Shown: positions 11,080 through 23,475 of the stretch, piece after piece
Numbering within the stretch: the stretch's first letter is position 1
Layout of the letters: every line of letters starts with the position of its first letter
Assembly: GCA_007115705.1 (NCBI GenBank)
Contig: QXEO01000722.1
Coordinates: forward strand, 680,098-744,097
Source: Dactylis glomerata
Lineage: Eukaryota > Streptophyta > Magnoliopsida > Poales > Poaceae
Length of the DNA: 64,000 bases
Direction: 5' to 3'
Translations under genes and position numbers: made by a program
Notes under the pieces: model-generated
Database searches by the model: none
Told to the model about the DNA's origin: nothing
Seen by the model: only the letters and a program-made list of their open reading frames with translations

Positions 11080-11584
11080 GTAAAGCTCATTGCAGATTGG
11101 CACGCCAGGACGACCAATGATATGTAATAATTAGTCTAAGGTTGTGTCAGCAATTTATATTCATGCCTATGTTATTTCGTAGCTAGGTCTAGTTGTGGGC
11201 CACCTAGGTTTTATTGTGTGTTTTGGGTTTGGGGCCTGTCCAAGCCCAACAGTTTTCTGGCCATCTATATAAGGAGGCCAGCAGTCTAGGGTTTAGGGGA
11301 GTTCAGTTGTTTAGTCTAAAACTATCGTGTGCTCCATCGTGTATCATCCCTCCGGGGAAACTGCGCTGCCGTGTTTATCAAATACATTGTTGTGAAGGTT
11401 CTTGTGTTCATCAAGGATTATCAGGCTCAGGTTTGAGGCGTGTTGATTCTCTTCACGTTGCTTACTGGATTCGTTCCTCTTCTTCAGGTGACGTTCTTTG
11501 CGTTATTGGAAGATTTATATCCAAGTAGACTCGCTGTGAAAGATCGGGACAAAACTCCAAGGATCACCGGCGTGGTCCTTATCA
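11025..11584 (+). repeat. element C 3' LTR (560 bp)
   Basis: It runs from TGATATGGGCACGAAGG to GGTCCTTATCA and is followed by AATAG. The TATA box TATATAA is at 11276-11282. It is very similar to the 559-bp LTRs of D. Confidence 0.92.
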
Positions 11585-11589
11585 AATAG

Positions 11590-12884
11590 GCACTATTTTG
11601 GAACTACAACCAGCCATGGGAAATATTTGTGAGTCTATTCCTTGTGATTTATCTTGCACTAATGCTTCGGCACCATGTGATACGTTGCTAAATTCGAATT
11701 TTGATCATGTGGTACTGATGACACATAAAGAAGTACTTGCTAGAATACCATGTGTTGACATTGTGTATTCCATCATGCTAAATAAACCTATTAGTTTGAG
11801 TTGTGCTATGAATAAGATTTCTGAAATTTCATATTTGAATTCTAGCACACATGCCTATTGTTTCATGTTTAATTTAATTGGTGAATATAGCATGAATGAT
11901 ATTTTTCTTGTCAATCACATATGCATAACTTGTGATAGAATCGCTGAACTGAAACTTGCTGTTTTCAGCCACATATGCAATGTGTCGAAGTGTTTTTGCT
12001 GTGGGAAAATAGTTCATTTTAGAGATAGTTTGATGCATTCTGGTCTACTTGATGTGTTTCAGCCCATAAAACTTGATATGTTGGGTTGCTCCAATCTTGC
12101 TAGTTTGCAATCAAATTGGCTATATTTATTGTGCTTGTCCCACACGTTGTTGCCTAAGTGTGCTACTGATCCGTACTTCACTTATATTTGCAAATTCCGT
12201 TGCATATTACCTATAGGACATGCTGATCATGCACATATAAGTGAATACTTCTTTGTCCGTTCATCATTTGTTCATCATAATCAGAGTAGTGCAGTTGGAG
12301 CCTGGTATAAACCTATTTTGTTCTCATATTTGTCCGAATGGTTTGACCTTGCTCATAATAAATTTGATCATAGAGCTTCTGTGAGGACACTTGCTTTAAT
12401 CTTGCACTATACGACTATATACATAGATCGTCCTCGCTGTGCTCATGCTTATATGAATTTCACTTATATTTGCAATTTGAGTTGCATCTTGTCTACTGGG
12501 AATACTCATCATGTTCACAAAACCGATACAACATGTTATATATACATATATTGTGCGTACACGTTGCTCTTTTTGTTTCTTCCACTTCCAGCTTACCCAA
12601 AGCCGAGGACGGCTTTTCTTGAAGAAAGGGAGGATGATGAGGATCTATCCATGGAATATGATGATTCTACTTGTTTGAGCTGGAAGGAAATATTGAGCCT
12701 AACTAATAATAATGATAAGGTGAATTCTTTCCTAATTGAAGAGAATGTTTTGATATCTCCGAATTATATACTACCTAAGGCAAAGTACTGTGTTGTATTT
12801 AGGTATGTCATCTGTCAAGATATCGCCAGCGGGAGGAGAGGGAGGACGGCGATCAAGAGACAAGTGGAGATCAAGTCTGCATGA
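11590..12884 (+). CDS. element B ORF, C-terminal part: unknown Cys/His/Tyr-rich protein
   Basis: Counting across C, with one AATAG copy kept, this frame is the direct continuation of 6634-7513 with no shift. It encodes about 430 further residues that I cannot assign to a family. Visible features: many Cys and His; an isolated CFCCGK; two related segments, FTYICKFRCILPIGHADHAH near 12177-12237 and FTYICNLSCILSTGNTHHVH near 12459-12518; and a hydrophobic stretch just before the polypurine tract. The last 250 nt lie inside the 3' LTR and encode an acidic then basic tail. It is not reverse transcriptase, integrase or a normal gag. It could be an envelope-like or captured sequence, but there is no positive evidence for either. 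Confidence 0.6.
12621..12634 (+). other. element B polypurine tract
   Basis: GAAGAAAGGGAGGA, directly before the LTR start TGATGAGG. Confidence 0.85.
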
Positions 12885-13452
12885 GCACGAGCATGTGATG
12901 GCGCACTAGGACTGCTCACGACACGATGTCTACACGTCTAAGATGCGCCACACACATGGCCTGTGTGCTAGAAATAGGCCGAACCCATATATGGGTCGGT
13001 ATGTACTCGTTTGAGTCGAACCGAGTCAGTTTGGGCCCAAACCAGGTTGGTTTTGGGCCAGGTCCATGATGAGGACGCCCCAGCCTCACTTAAGTAGCCA
13101 GGGGCGCCCCCTCAAGTCCCTTAGACCACGTTTAAACAAAACCCTAGTTTCTAGACAGAACCAAGTGTTCCTCTGAAATTATTTGCACCAATTTGTATCG
13201 ATCTGGTGTTTGTTCTTCTGAAAGTCTGAGTGTAATCTATTGTTCCATTGGGAATTAGTATATTGCATCACCGCTTCGTGGTCGGCGGCTACGTGCGCAA
13301 TCGTTTGATGTTGCGAATATCCAAAGGGTTGAGAGCTGTTGCGCTGGCAGCAGGGATTAGCCGGAGAGTTTACAGCGACACTCGAGTTATCCTTATCACC
13401 ATCATCGCCATCTACCTCGCGCTCGCTGAGAAGATCGGGACACCCCTTATCA
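12635..13452 (+). repeat. element B 3' LTR (818 bp)
   Basis: Same ends and length as 4770-5587, with about two dozen substitutions by eye. It is followed by the AATCG duplication at 13453-13457. Confidence 0.92.
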
Positions 13453-13457
13453 AATCG

Positions 13458-13735
13458 TAGGTGAAAAATATATTCTGAGAATTTTCACGAATTTTTACGG
13501 TACAGCACCGAAATCTTTTTTAGGACAGCAACATGCCCAAATCTTACCTCACTCAAATTAGAGGCTTCTCTTGGCACAACAACGAAATAAAAGTGATAAG
13601 GAGAGGTCATTACAGTATTAATAACTTCCAAGACTCAAATAAAAGAAAAAGTACTGAAAATAAAACATTGGGTTATCTCCCAAGACTGCCTTTCTTTAAC
13701 GCCTTTGAGCTAGGCGCAGTAATTCGCAAAGATGC
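13458..13735 (-). other. element A sequence downstream of gag
   Basis: Non-coding sequence between the gag stop and the point where B inserted. It contains the reverse complement of a GGGAGATAACCCAA-like motif near 13670-13682, typical of cereal gypsy interiors from memory. Confidence 0.6.
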
Positions 13736-15755
13736 TCATGTAGGCACCATAAAAGAGCTTAAGGCAAAGGCGCTATATAGGAACTTAAAGCAAGAGAGAG
13801 CATCAAAAAGCAAATATGAAACACATTTAAATCTAAACCACTTCCTATGAAAAATAGTCTTGTAAAGAGACAAGTCATGAAAGTGCAAAGCGAAAAGCAT
13901 AGGAAGGCAAAACAAGTACAACTTCAAGAATTGCAACATAAAGAGGGGAAACTTAATATTGTTGAGATCCATCAAACCATGTTTCCCTCTCTCATAATAA
14001 CTTTTGGTAGCATCATAAATAGAATTAACAATATAACTATCACATAAAGCTTCTCTATCATGAGCCACATGCATAAAAGAATTAATACTCCCCACATGAA
14101 CAATCGTAGTAGGAGCAGATTCAACAGAATAAATATTCTCATCACCATAATCATCAAAAACAGGAGGCATATTGTAATCATAACTAATTTTCTCTTCAAA
14201 AGTATGTGAACTAAAAATATTATACTCATCATCATAACCATCATAAACTAGAGGTTTAGTATCATCATAAGCGAGAGAACAGCTATTTTGCAAAGCATAT
14301 TCATCAAACATATCATCATAAGAAGGAACATGGATAGTACTAATGGTACAACAATTATTAACCTCATGATTTTTAGAATTTGTACCAAAAAGATTTTCAA
14401 TATCAAAAGTAGAGTGCTTTTCCCAATCATGATCACTAACATAGGTAACAGGCATAGGAACATCATCAAAATCAGAATTGTCATAATCTATAATAGGAGC
14501 AACATGCTTAGGGGAAGATACTGTTTCCTCTCGCCTTTTACTCCTCTTCTTACTCTTCTTACTCTCTCCTTTAGGAGGGAGTGGCTTGAAAGGCATCTTC
14601 TCCACATAATCTGGTTTACTGATAGAAACAACAGAAGAAACTTTGGAGGATTCCTCCTCTCTATTAATAAGATAGAAACATCTATCATTCCTGTCATAGC
14701 TTGGCAAAACATCATGTTTTATAAGATTTTGTATGTAAGTATTTGCGAGGCAATCTTTAACACAATAGAGACGACAACCACGAAGGGTGCTATTAATATC
14801 AAAAACATTCATATCAACCAGAGAAATCTTTGTAGATATCTCCTCACACCCCAAAAACAAAGTAAGCTCATCATGCTGATTGAGAGTAATTTTGTCATCA
14901 CAATACAAACTTGCGGTACTCATTCGATTAGAAAGGTGACTATTAGGGCCTGAGCATTGAAAATTAAAATGACCCGTGTCATCGCAAAGTTCACAAAGAA
15001 AAGGATAAAGCTCACAAACCTTTTCACCAAGCTCATCTAGAGCCTTGTGCCACATTCGGGTTTCTTCATTCCCGTGGGTGATGCAATAATCTTCCTTGTT
15101 GTGACTCTGTTCACAAGGTCTATGTACTCCACAAAAATTAACATGCTTATAGGAAGTAGTACTTTCAGAAATTTGAGCATGTTTATTGCAATCATCAATA
15201 ACAATATCACTTTCTATGCAAGTGTCCTTAAAACGTTCATGATACATGTCCCCATTTTCTTTAGGAACATTAATATGAGAAGCAAAGGCTTTAAAACAAT
15301 CAACCATAATTCGAGGATCAAGACCATATTTAGCACTAAGCTCTTGAAAATCAGTAGTTTCAGTGAAAGACTTAATGCAATCATGCTCGTAATTTATACC
15401 TGATCCTTTACCTTTGTTGCTATCCCAATCTTTGATATTGCTTTGAATTGTTTCAAGCAGATCCCACTTGGTGTCAACATCCTTCCTTGTGAAAGACCCA
15501 TCTAAGCATGCATCTAGATGGTCCTTGTAATATCCTGAAAGCCTTGCATAAAAATTATCAATAACAATATTACGAGGAAGATCATGAATAGGACATTTGA
15601 GCATTAGTGACTTCAATCTTCCCCACGCTTGGGCAATGCTTTCTCCCTCATGCGGATGAAAATTATAAATATAATTCCTATCTTTATAAACCTCACTAGA
15701 AGGATAGAATTTAGAATAAAAGAGAGGTATAATTTCCTCCCAATCAACAGGTCGG
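13736..15755 (-). CDS. element A gag, C-terminal part (with CCHC knuckle)
   Basis: Minus-strand frame interrupted by G at 15761. It joins in phase to 30257-30744 once G and one CCATC copy are discounted, giving a gene of 836 codons including the stop. It begins with the end of a gag core typical of Athila elements: WEEIIPLFYSKFYPSSE, then GESIAQAWGRLKSL and a Cys-Pro and FY.RL pattern. A zinc knuckle CELCDDTGHFNFQC (C-x2-C-x4-H-x4-C) lies at about 14953-14994. A long acidic, Ser/Asp/Tyr-rich tail follows, with a Lys/Arg cluster near 14530-14580, then a hydrophobic C-terminus ending MVPT. No protease follows. The frame is undamaged apart from the insertion. Confidence 0.75.
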
Positions 15756-15760
15756 CCATC

Positions 15761-16685
15761 TGATAGGGCAAAGGTGTCCGATCTTTCGATGAGATCTTGA
15801 TATGTCGATTTGGTGGGTGGAGTTCATGCTTGACGATCAGACTACACGTGCGAAGCTCGTGCGCCAATGCAATCGCTAGGACAATCTCCGGGAGTTACTG
15901 ATCTTGCGGATGCACGATCAGCCTGACCAGCGAGGGTCTTAATTCCTACCTAAAATCGAGAACAAGTAAGAACTAATACAGCAATCAAGATATTGCGGAT
16001 GAAAGATGTATGCTTTATTCAAAAGGTGGGATTCCGAATAGGCGGTCCTCTTCTGGGCGATTGGCCTCAAAAGTCGAGCTCGTAGTTGCAGCAATGGCTA
16101 ACTTTAGTCTAATCAAAATCCGAGTTCTAAGGACGGCTACGGGGGGGTATTTGAGGAGGAAAAGGTAGGGGTGCGACCAGCCATGGGTATGGTGGTCGAA
16201 CGGAACCCTAACAGGCATTTTCTCCTCAAATTCGGACTTCTAAAAGTGGCTGTCTTATTTGCTGCGAAATTACATGGGCCTGGCCCAAAAATAAAAGTGA
16301 TGCAGCACCATATCTATCTGAGGACGAATTTATGAAGTAGTTCTTTGTATATTTCATCCAAGTCTTCATCCTTCATTACGGTGGCTTCAAAGTTCTGAAA
16401 TCTCCACTCGTGGCATCTTCTTCAATCCTCAAACGCTTGCTGCCATCTCCATGCATGATCATGCTCCAATGCTTGTCCCTCTCATCTATGCTATGTCCAT
16501 CATTCCTAAGAGTAACAAACATATCTGATTTAGGCAGCATCATATTCTTATGTATGTGAGAAAGAGTTCCAAGAAACGAAAGTACCTGATAGTTAAGTTG
16601 CTTGGCACGAGCTCGAGTGATGGGTCCTTGTATGTGTTCCGCTGTAGGTGCAGCGGTTGTATCAATAGATGGAATGTCCTCATCA
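15761..16685 (-). repeat. element G LTR 1 (left, 3' LTR)
   Basis: The minus strand runs from TGATGAGGACATTCC to TTTGCCCTATCA; 925 bp. It contains the last codons of pol (frame ends at 16376). It is followed on the left by CCATC. It carries private changes such as CGGTCCTC near 16040. Confidence 0.92.
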
Positions 16686-19009
16686 TGCTCCCCTTCTTGA
16701 ATTGAAGTCGTCCTCGACGCAACCTCATCTTCTTCACTGAAGTAAGGGTTTAAATCTGCAATGTTAAATGTAGGACTTACCGTACCAAAATCTGCAAGAA
16801 TCTCAAGTTTATATGCATTATCATTGATTTTCTCTATCACCTTAAAAGGACCATCAGCACGTGGCATTAACTTAGACTTGCGCAAATCAGGAAAACGATC
16901 TTTGCGCAAATGCAACCAAACAAGATCACCAACCTCAAACACAACATGCTTTCGTCCTCTATCCCCAGCAACTTTATACTTAACATTCATGCGTTCTATG
17001 TTGTCTTTAGTAGTTGCATGCAATTTTAAAATCAAATCAGCACATTGTGTAGCATCGAAATTATTTTGCACTGAAGATGGTAAAGGCAACAAATCAATAG
17101 GTGCACGTGGAACAAAACCATAGACAATCTGAAAAGGGCTCATCTTTGTGGTAGAATGCAGCGAACGATTATAAGCAAATTCAATATGAGGCAAACACTC
17201 TTCCCACAATTTTAAGTTCTTCTTTAAAACAGCCCGCAACATGGTAGATAAAGTTCTATTAACTACTTCAGTTTGTCCTTCAGTTTGTCCATCAGTTTGG
17301 GGATGACATGTAGTACTAAACAGCAATTTAGTCCCCAACTTAGCCCATAAACATCTCCAAAAGTGGCTAAGAAATTTAGTATCACGGTCAGAAACAATAG
17401 TATTTGGCACACCATGCAAACGAACGATATCACGAAAAAACAAGTCACAATGTGCGCAGCATCATCGGTCTTGTGACAAGGAATATAGTGTGCCATCTTA
17501 GAAAACCGATCCACAGCAACAAAAATACTATCCCCCCCCCTTCTGTGTACGAGGTAATCCCAAAACAAAGTCCATCGAAATATCCTCCCAAGGAACACTA
17601 GGAACAGGAAGAGGCATATATAAACCATGTGGATTAAGGCGAGACTTAGCTTTTTGACAAGTAGTGCAGCGTGCCACGAATCTCTCAACATCTCGCCGCA
17701 TGCGTGGCCAAAAGAAGTGTGCAGCAAGAACATCCTCCGTCTTCTTGACACCAAAATGTCCCATTAATCCTCCTCCATGCGCCTCCTGTAACAACAAAAG
17801 ACGAATGGAACCATCTGGGATGCATAGTTTGTTAGCACGGAACACAAATCCATCAGTAAGGATGAATTTGTTCCATGTTCTACCATCTCTACAATTTTGC
17901 AACACATCTTTAAATTCAGCATCATGCAAGTATTGTTCCTTTATAGTTTCCAACCCAAAAAATTTGAAGTCAAGCTGAGATAGCATAGTATAGCGGCACG
18001 ACAAAGCATCAGCAATAACATTATCTTTACCCTTTTTGTGTTTGATAACATAAGGAAAAGACTCAATAAATTCAACCCACTTTGCATGTCGACGATTCAG
18101 TTTTGCTTGACTACGAATATGCTTCAAAGATTCATGATCAGAATGTATAACAAATTCTTTAGGCCATAAATAATGTTGCCAAGTTTCTAATGTCCGAACC
18201 AGCGCATATAATTCTTTATCATAAGTAGAATAGTTCAGATTAGGCCCACTCAATTTTTCACTAAAATATGCTACAGGTTTGCCCTCTTGTAATAACACAC
18301 CTCCCAAACCAATTCCACTAGCATCACATTCAAGTTCAAACGTCTTATTAAAATTAGGAAGTTGGAGTAATGGAGCATGTGTTAACTTATCTTTCAGTAT
18401 CATGAAGGCCTCTTGTTGTGCATCGCCCCAAACAAAGGGCACATCCTTCTTTGTGAGCTCATTCAATGGCGCAGCAATAGAACCAAAATCTTTGACAAAG
18501 CGCCTATAAAACCCAGCGAGACCAAGAAAACTCCTCACTTGTATGACCATCTTGGGCTGCGGCCAATTCTCAATAGCTTCAATCTTGGCTGGATCAACTT
18601 CAATTCCCTGTTCTGTAACAACATAACCAAGAAAAGCAACTCTGTTTGTGCAAAAGGTGCACTTCTCAAGATTACCATACAGACGTGCATCACGTAAAGC
18701 ATTGAAAACATCACGTAAATGATCCAAATGGTCCTCTAAAGATTTGCTATATATGAGAATGTCATCAAAATATACCACCACAAAACGACCAATAAAAGCA
18801 CGTAAAACTTTGTTCATTAGTCTCATAAAGGTACTAGGTGCATTAGTTAAACCAAACGGCATTACTAACCACTCATATAAACCGAACTTAGTTTTAAAAG
18901 CTGTTTTCCATTCATCTCCTAATTGCATACGAATTTGGTGGTAACCACTACGCAAATCAACTTTAGAGAACATAATAGAACCACTCAACTCATCCAGCAT
19001 GTCATCCAA
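16376..19009 (-). pseudogene. element G copy 1 pol: RT, RNase H, integrase (multiple frameshifts)
   Basis: Same product as the pol of copy 2 but broken. RT has YFDDIL intact, RNase H has ECDASG, and the integrase HHCC finger and catalytic core are recognisable. The breaks are a run of nine C at 17532-17540 (copy 2 has CCCTCCCC there), a missing base at about 17447, and a 12-bp duplication at about 17269-17292 that adds GQTE near the third integrase acidic residue. One RNase H-linker serine-arginine pair reads SCRY rather than SRRY. The start of RT is missing as in copy 2. The C-terminal GPFKVIEKINDNAYKLE motif (GPY/F type) is present; no chromodomain is evident. The final 310 nt lie in the LTR. 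Confidence 0.88.
16686..16699 (-). other. element G copy 1 polypurine tract
   Basis: The minus strand reads CAAGAAGGGGAGCA directly before TGATGAGG. It lies inside the pol reading frame. Confidence 0.8.
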
Positions 19010-21411
19010 ATGAGGTATAGGGTGACGATATCGAATGGACTAAGAGACTCACGAATATAACCTTTATCCAATAAACTCTGGATTTGTCGTTGGATCTCTT
19101 TTGTTTCTTCAGGATTGGTGCGATATGGCGCACGGTTGGGCAGCGAGGCTCCTGGAATCAAATCAATTTGGTGTTCTATCCCACGAATAGGTGGAAGTCC
19201 AGGTGGAACATCTTGTGGAAAAACGTCCATGTATTCCTGCAAAAGGTTAGCAACCGCAGGTGGCAAAGAAGGAGGCATATCCTCAAATGAAAACATAACT
19301 TCTTTGCAAACAATGGCATAACATGGAGTAATATTGACATCAATGTCAGCAAGATTAGATTTGCTAGCAAGTAAACAAGGATTCTTCAAACGAATTTCAG
19401 TAGCATGGTTAGAATCAGATTTAGAAGAATGCTTAGGGGGTACAAAATCTGCAGCAACAATCTGATTCTCACTCTTATGTTTGTCATCATTTTTTAATCT
19501 ACTAGCTCTAGCAAGATCATCTTTCAAAATTTGTTCCGGAGTCATGGGTTTAAGTCCAATTTTCTTGCCAGCATGTGTAAGAGAATACTGATTAGTTTTA
19601 CCATTATGTACAGATTCTCTATCAAATTGCCATGGCCTACTAAGTAACAAAGAACAAGCTTGCATAGGTACAACATCACAATCAACAAAATCTGAATAAG
19701 TACCAATAGTAAAATGCACGCGTGCAGTTCTTGTTACCTTGAGCTTACGGGAGCTCTCAAACCATTGAATGTAATATGGATGAGGTCGTTGTCGTGTGGG
19801 TAGAGCAAGCTTCTCCACCATGTCAATACTAGCCAGATTGTTACAACTCCCTCTATCAATGATGATCCGGATAGCTCTCTCCTTAACAACGCCTCTTGTT
19901 TGAAATAAATTGTGGCGTTGATCATGCTCGGCTTTGCTCAATTGCACACTCAAGACACGTTGTGCAACTAAACTCTTGTATTGATCAGCACTCTCAGCTC
20001 CCATTACCTCCATCTCCTTGTCAGAATCAGAACTGGCACCATCACGTGCCGCAATAAGTGCCAATGTATCATCATCAAAATCACTCGCAGAGTCATATTC
20101 GCCATCTTCTAGCACCACCATCACACGTTTGGTTCGGCATTCTTTTTCGATGTGACCAAACCCAAAACATTTGCGACATTGAATGTCGCGAGTCTTCCCC
20201 GTGGAGGCCATGGAAGAAGAACTCCGTGTTGGACCAGCAGATGGTGATGGAGCAGGAGCAGGAGCAGGTGGCGTTCTTGACGTCGGCGTGGTATACCTGG
20301 AGGTGGAAGGACCTGGTGCATCCCCACGAGAAGGTGGAGCTGATTGGCGTGCAGACCATGAAGGAGTACGACCTGCAGAATTATTAGCTCTTCTCCATGA
20401 TGGTTGACGATCCTGCACTTCAAGTTCAGCTTTGCAAGCAAGGTGAAATAAACGAGTAATAGTGTTGTACTCCTTGTAGTCTAAAATATGCTGAATCTCC
20501 TTATTTAAACCACCAAAGAAACGTGCAAGCATAGCTTCATTATCCTCTTCAATACCACAACGAATCATGCCCGTTTGTAACTCTTGATAATAATCTTGTT
20601 CGGAATTTTTGCCTTGTTCTAAACGAGTTAATTTTTTAAGCAAGTCCCGTTGATAATGTGGAGGTACAAAACGAGTACGCATGGCATGTTTTAGACCAAG
20701 CCAAGTAGCAGGAATATTAGCATGATTGACTCGACAATGTTCAGACCAACAGATAGAAGCAAAATCTGTAAATTCACATGTAGCAGCACTAACACGCAAA
20801 TGCTCAGGGTAGCGTAAACATGCAAAACGTTGCTCTACTTCTAATTCCCAAGTGAGATATGCATCAGGATTATAACTACCCTCAAATGGCGGAATATTTA
20901 ATTTCAGCTTGGCCACATGTTCATCATCACGTACCGGACGTGGAGGTGGACGAGCGTTGCGGTTGTATTGCCACGGACGGCCAGGTGCAGGTTGTTGGAC
21001 CTCATCCTCGTCGAGCTCATTTTCATCTTCGAACTCGTTTGCCCCCTCGTCAGTAGCATATCCGTCCTGGGTGGCCGCCTCTGTAGCGGCCGCAGCAGCT
21101 GCCGCGGCTGTAACGGTACCCGCAGATGGCGGTATGAGAGGAACGCGGCGAGCACGTGGTACAGGGATGCCTGGCTGTGGCAGTGGTGGTAAACGGGCCA
21201 GGACTTCCTGGAACCGGGCGTCAAGCTTGGTGTTGAAGGATGCCTCAAGACCAGCCATCTTGTCCATCGCATCAGAAAGCTTGGAATCAACATCACCCAA
21301 GCGTGTGTCCACATCTTGTGCACGCCCCACCAACAGCTGAGTGAAGTGGGCATGCAACTCTGCATTAGTCATCTTCTCCGGATAAACATCATCCTTCGTG
21401 GTTCCTGTCAT
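18985..21411 (-). pseudogene. element G copy 1 gag-protease
   Basis: ATG at 21409-21411 (MTGTTKDDVYPEK); upstream codons in frame lack another ATG. It has the layout of copy 2: coiled N-terminus, Ala-rich linker, gag core, CCHC knuckle CRKCFGFGHIEKEC, then protease. The protease active site reads DRG instead of DGG because of a single change at 19852-19854, so catalysis is doubtful. One gag-core residue pair reads CW where copy 2 has WW. The frame ends after the RT deletion junction near 19030. Confidence 0.85.
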
Positions 21412-22536
21412 GGTTAGCGTAGAAGCGAGCACAAATATATATACCTACGCACTACGGAATATGGTGGAAACACGCGTAATCCGTCAAGCGGTATACAAAG
21501 CTCTTACAAGTTCTTACCAAACAGGAGGAAGGTGATATGCAACCAGCAAAGAGCAGCGACTCCCAAAATTGCACAAAGCGATTACCAGGTGTCGATACAA
21601 AGCACGTGCAGAAATATGTGGAGCTGTAGGAAGGCTTATATGGTAGCAAAAACACAGCAAATATCAAAACAGCAATGCAATGTTGAAAGAATGCTCAACC
21701 ACGGTACTGTGCTGGTCCTAGGCTATACCGTGCTAGAGACGCGAGCCAAGAACACTAAGAAAGTCACGGCGTGGCACAACAAGCAGAAAGAAACAGCTCC
21801 AAAGCAAGATATAAGTGAAGATCTGCAGAAATTTTCGGGTCTGAAACTTCAGAGGGCAAAAACTCGGCCTTCCCGGCCTTTTTTGGTAGTTCTGAGTGTC
21901 ACACAACAACATAGTTGTGGTTACATAGATCTTTTCGTGCAAAGCATTTTGAGTGGTCGCACGTCGAAAACGGAGTTCGTATGCAAAAGTTATGGCCAGT
22001 TGAAGTTTGCTGTCGAAAACCGTCAAAAACTGACGAAACTGTTCAATTCGGACTAAAATCGGACTGGACTAGTAGGCACGGGTCAACCCGACTTGGATGC
22101 GGATTTGACTTTTTTTTTTGCTCTTCTTCTTCCTCTTGACTGGCAACCGAAACCTAACTCACGGACTCTGAAAAAGGCACGGATGAAATTGGGAGGAACG
22201 AACAAAATCTTATGTGAAGGCGGTGGCGGAAGTATATGGCGTGGTGGTGGAAGGATATGGTGGAGCAGTGGTGCAAGCGTGCGGCGGCGGCGGCGGGACT
22301 ATGGTGATTCGAACTCGAAACTCTAAAGGAACAGACACTAAGACCAGCAACTCGACACGCGGATGCAGACACAAATTCAACGATGCAAACTGAGAAGACA
22401 ATGCAAAGGCTCGGATGGTTTATGGGACGAGATGATCTAAACCCTAACTGTATTTTTGGCTTTTTCGTGGTTTATAGGTATGAACACAGATGCAATCTAA
22501 ACTACGAAAACAGTAAATCTCACCGAGCAACCTGAA
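21412..22536 (-). other. element G copy 1 leader
   Basis: About 1.1 kb between primer site and gag ATG, without a coding ORF of its own. It contains a T9-10 run (plus strand) near 22107 and a GGCGG-rich segment near 22280. It differs from copy 2 by substitutions and a small indel near 21900. Confidence 0.65.
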
Positions 22537-22547
22537 ATCTGATACCA
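22537..22547 (-). other. element G copy 1 primer binding site
   Basis: The minus strand reads TGGTATCAGAT, two bases after the LTR end (tRNA-Met type). Confidence 0.85.
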
Positions 22548-22549
22548 CT

Positions 22550-23475
22550 TGATAGGGCAAAGGTGTCCGATCTTTCGATGAGATCTTGATATGTCGATTT
22601 GGTGGGTGGAGTTCGTGCTTGACGATCCGACTACACGTGCGAAGCTCGTGCGCCAATGCAATCGCTAGGACAATCTCCGGGAGTTACTGATCTTGCGGAT
22701 GCACGATCAGCCTGACCAGCGAGGGTCTTAATTCCTACCTGAAATCGAGAACAAGTAAGAACTAATACAGCAATCAAGATATTGCGGATGAAAGATGTAT
22801 GCTTTATTCAAAAGGTGGGATTCCGAATAGGAGGTCTTCTTCTGGGCGATTGGCCTCAAAAGTCAAGCTCGTAGTTGCAGCAATGGCTAACTTTAGTCTA
22901 AACAAAATCCGAGTTCTAAGGACGGCTACGGGGGGGTATTTGAGGAGGAAAAGGTAGGGGTGCGACCAGCCATGGGTATGGTGGTCGAATGGAACCCTAA
23001 CATGCCTTTTCTCCTCAAATTCGGACTCCTAAATGTGGCTGTCTTATTTGCTGCGAAAATTACATGGGCCTGGCCCAAAAATAAAAGTGACGCAGCACCA
23101 TATCTATCTAAGGACGAATTTATGAAGTAGTTCTTTGTATATTTCGTCCAAGTCTTCATCCTTCATTACGGTGGCTTCAAAGTTCTGAAATCTCCACTCG
23201 TGGCATCTTCTTCAATCCTCAAACGCTTGCTGCCATCTCCATGCATGATCATGCTCCAATGCTTTTCCCTCTCATCCATGCTAGGTCCATCATTCCTAAG
23301 AGTAACAAACATATCTGATTTAGGCAGCATCATATTCTCATGTATGTGAGAAAGAGTTCCAAGAAACAAAAGTACCTGATAGTTAAGTTGCTTGGCACGA
23401 GCTCGAGTGATGGGTCCTTGTATGTGTTCCGCTGTAGGTGCAGCGGTTGTATCAATAGATGGAATGTCCTCATCA
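22550..23475 (-). repeat. element G LTR 2 (shared middle LTR)
   Basis: 926 bp. It serves as 3' LTR of copy 2 and 5' LTR of copy 1, with the polypurine tract on its right and a primer site on its left. No target duplication flanks it. Confidence 0.92.

Larger units (their letters stand above)
7514..11584 (+). mobile_element. element C: gag-protease element with an inverted, fold-back 5' LTR
   Basis: It is flanked by perfect AATAG duplications (7509-7513, 11585-11589) and inserted in the ORF of B. The 3' LTR is normal (11025-11584). The 5' end is an almost complete LTR in reverse orientation (7514-8070), fused directly to the last 356 bp or so of an LTR in forward orientation (8071-8426), followed by the primer site. 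Both outer termini are therefore U5 ends. The interior encodes one gag-protease protein. The forward 5' segment and the 3' LTR differ at 6 of 354 positions, so the insertion is younger than B. Confidence 0.9.
4770..13452 (+). mobile_element. element B: non-autonomous gypsy-type element with a novel ORF (contains C)
   Basis: A complete element with two 818-bp LTRs (4770-5587, 12635-13452), primer site, polypurine tract and perfect 5-bp target duplications AATCG (4765-4769, 13453-13457). Without C it is about 4.6 kb. It encodes one long frame with a protease-like segment and an unknown Cys/His/Tyr-rich segment, and no reverse transcriptase or integrase. It is inserted in the 3' region of element A. 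Its LTR ends, primer site and protease-like domain resemble C, D and G, so it probably depends on a G-like helper. By hand count the two LTRs differ at roughly 3 percent of sites. Confidence 0.9.

Noticed and set aside
12530..12620. Hydrophobic stretch in the B ORF as evidence of an envelope protein
   Set aside because: A single hydrophobic run without signal peptide, cleavage site or coiled coil is not enough.
16761..19321. Many plus-strand ORFs of 60-120 codons across both G interiors
   Set aside because: Shadows of the minus-strand gag-pol; they repeat in both copies only because the DNA does.
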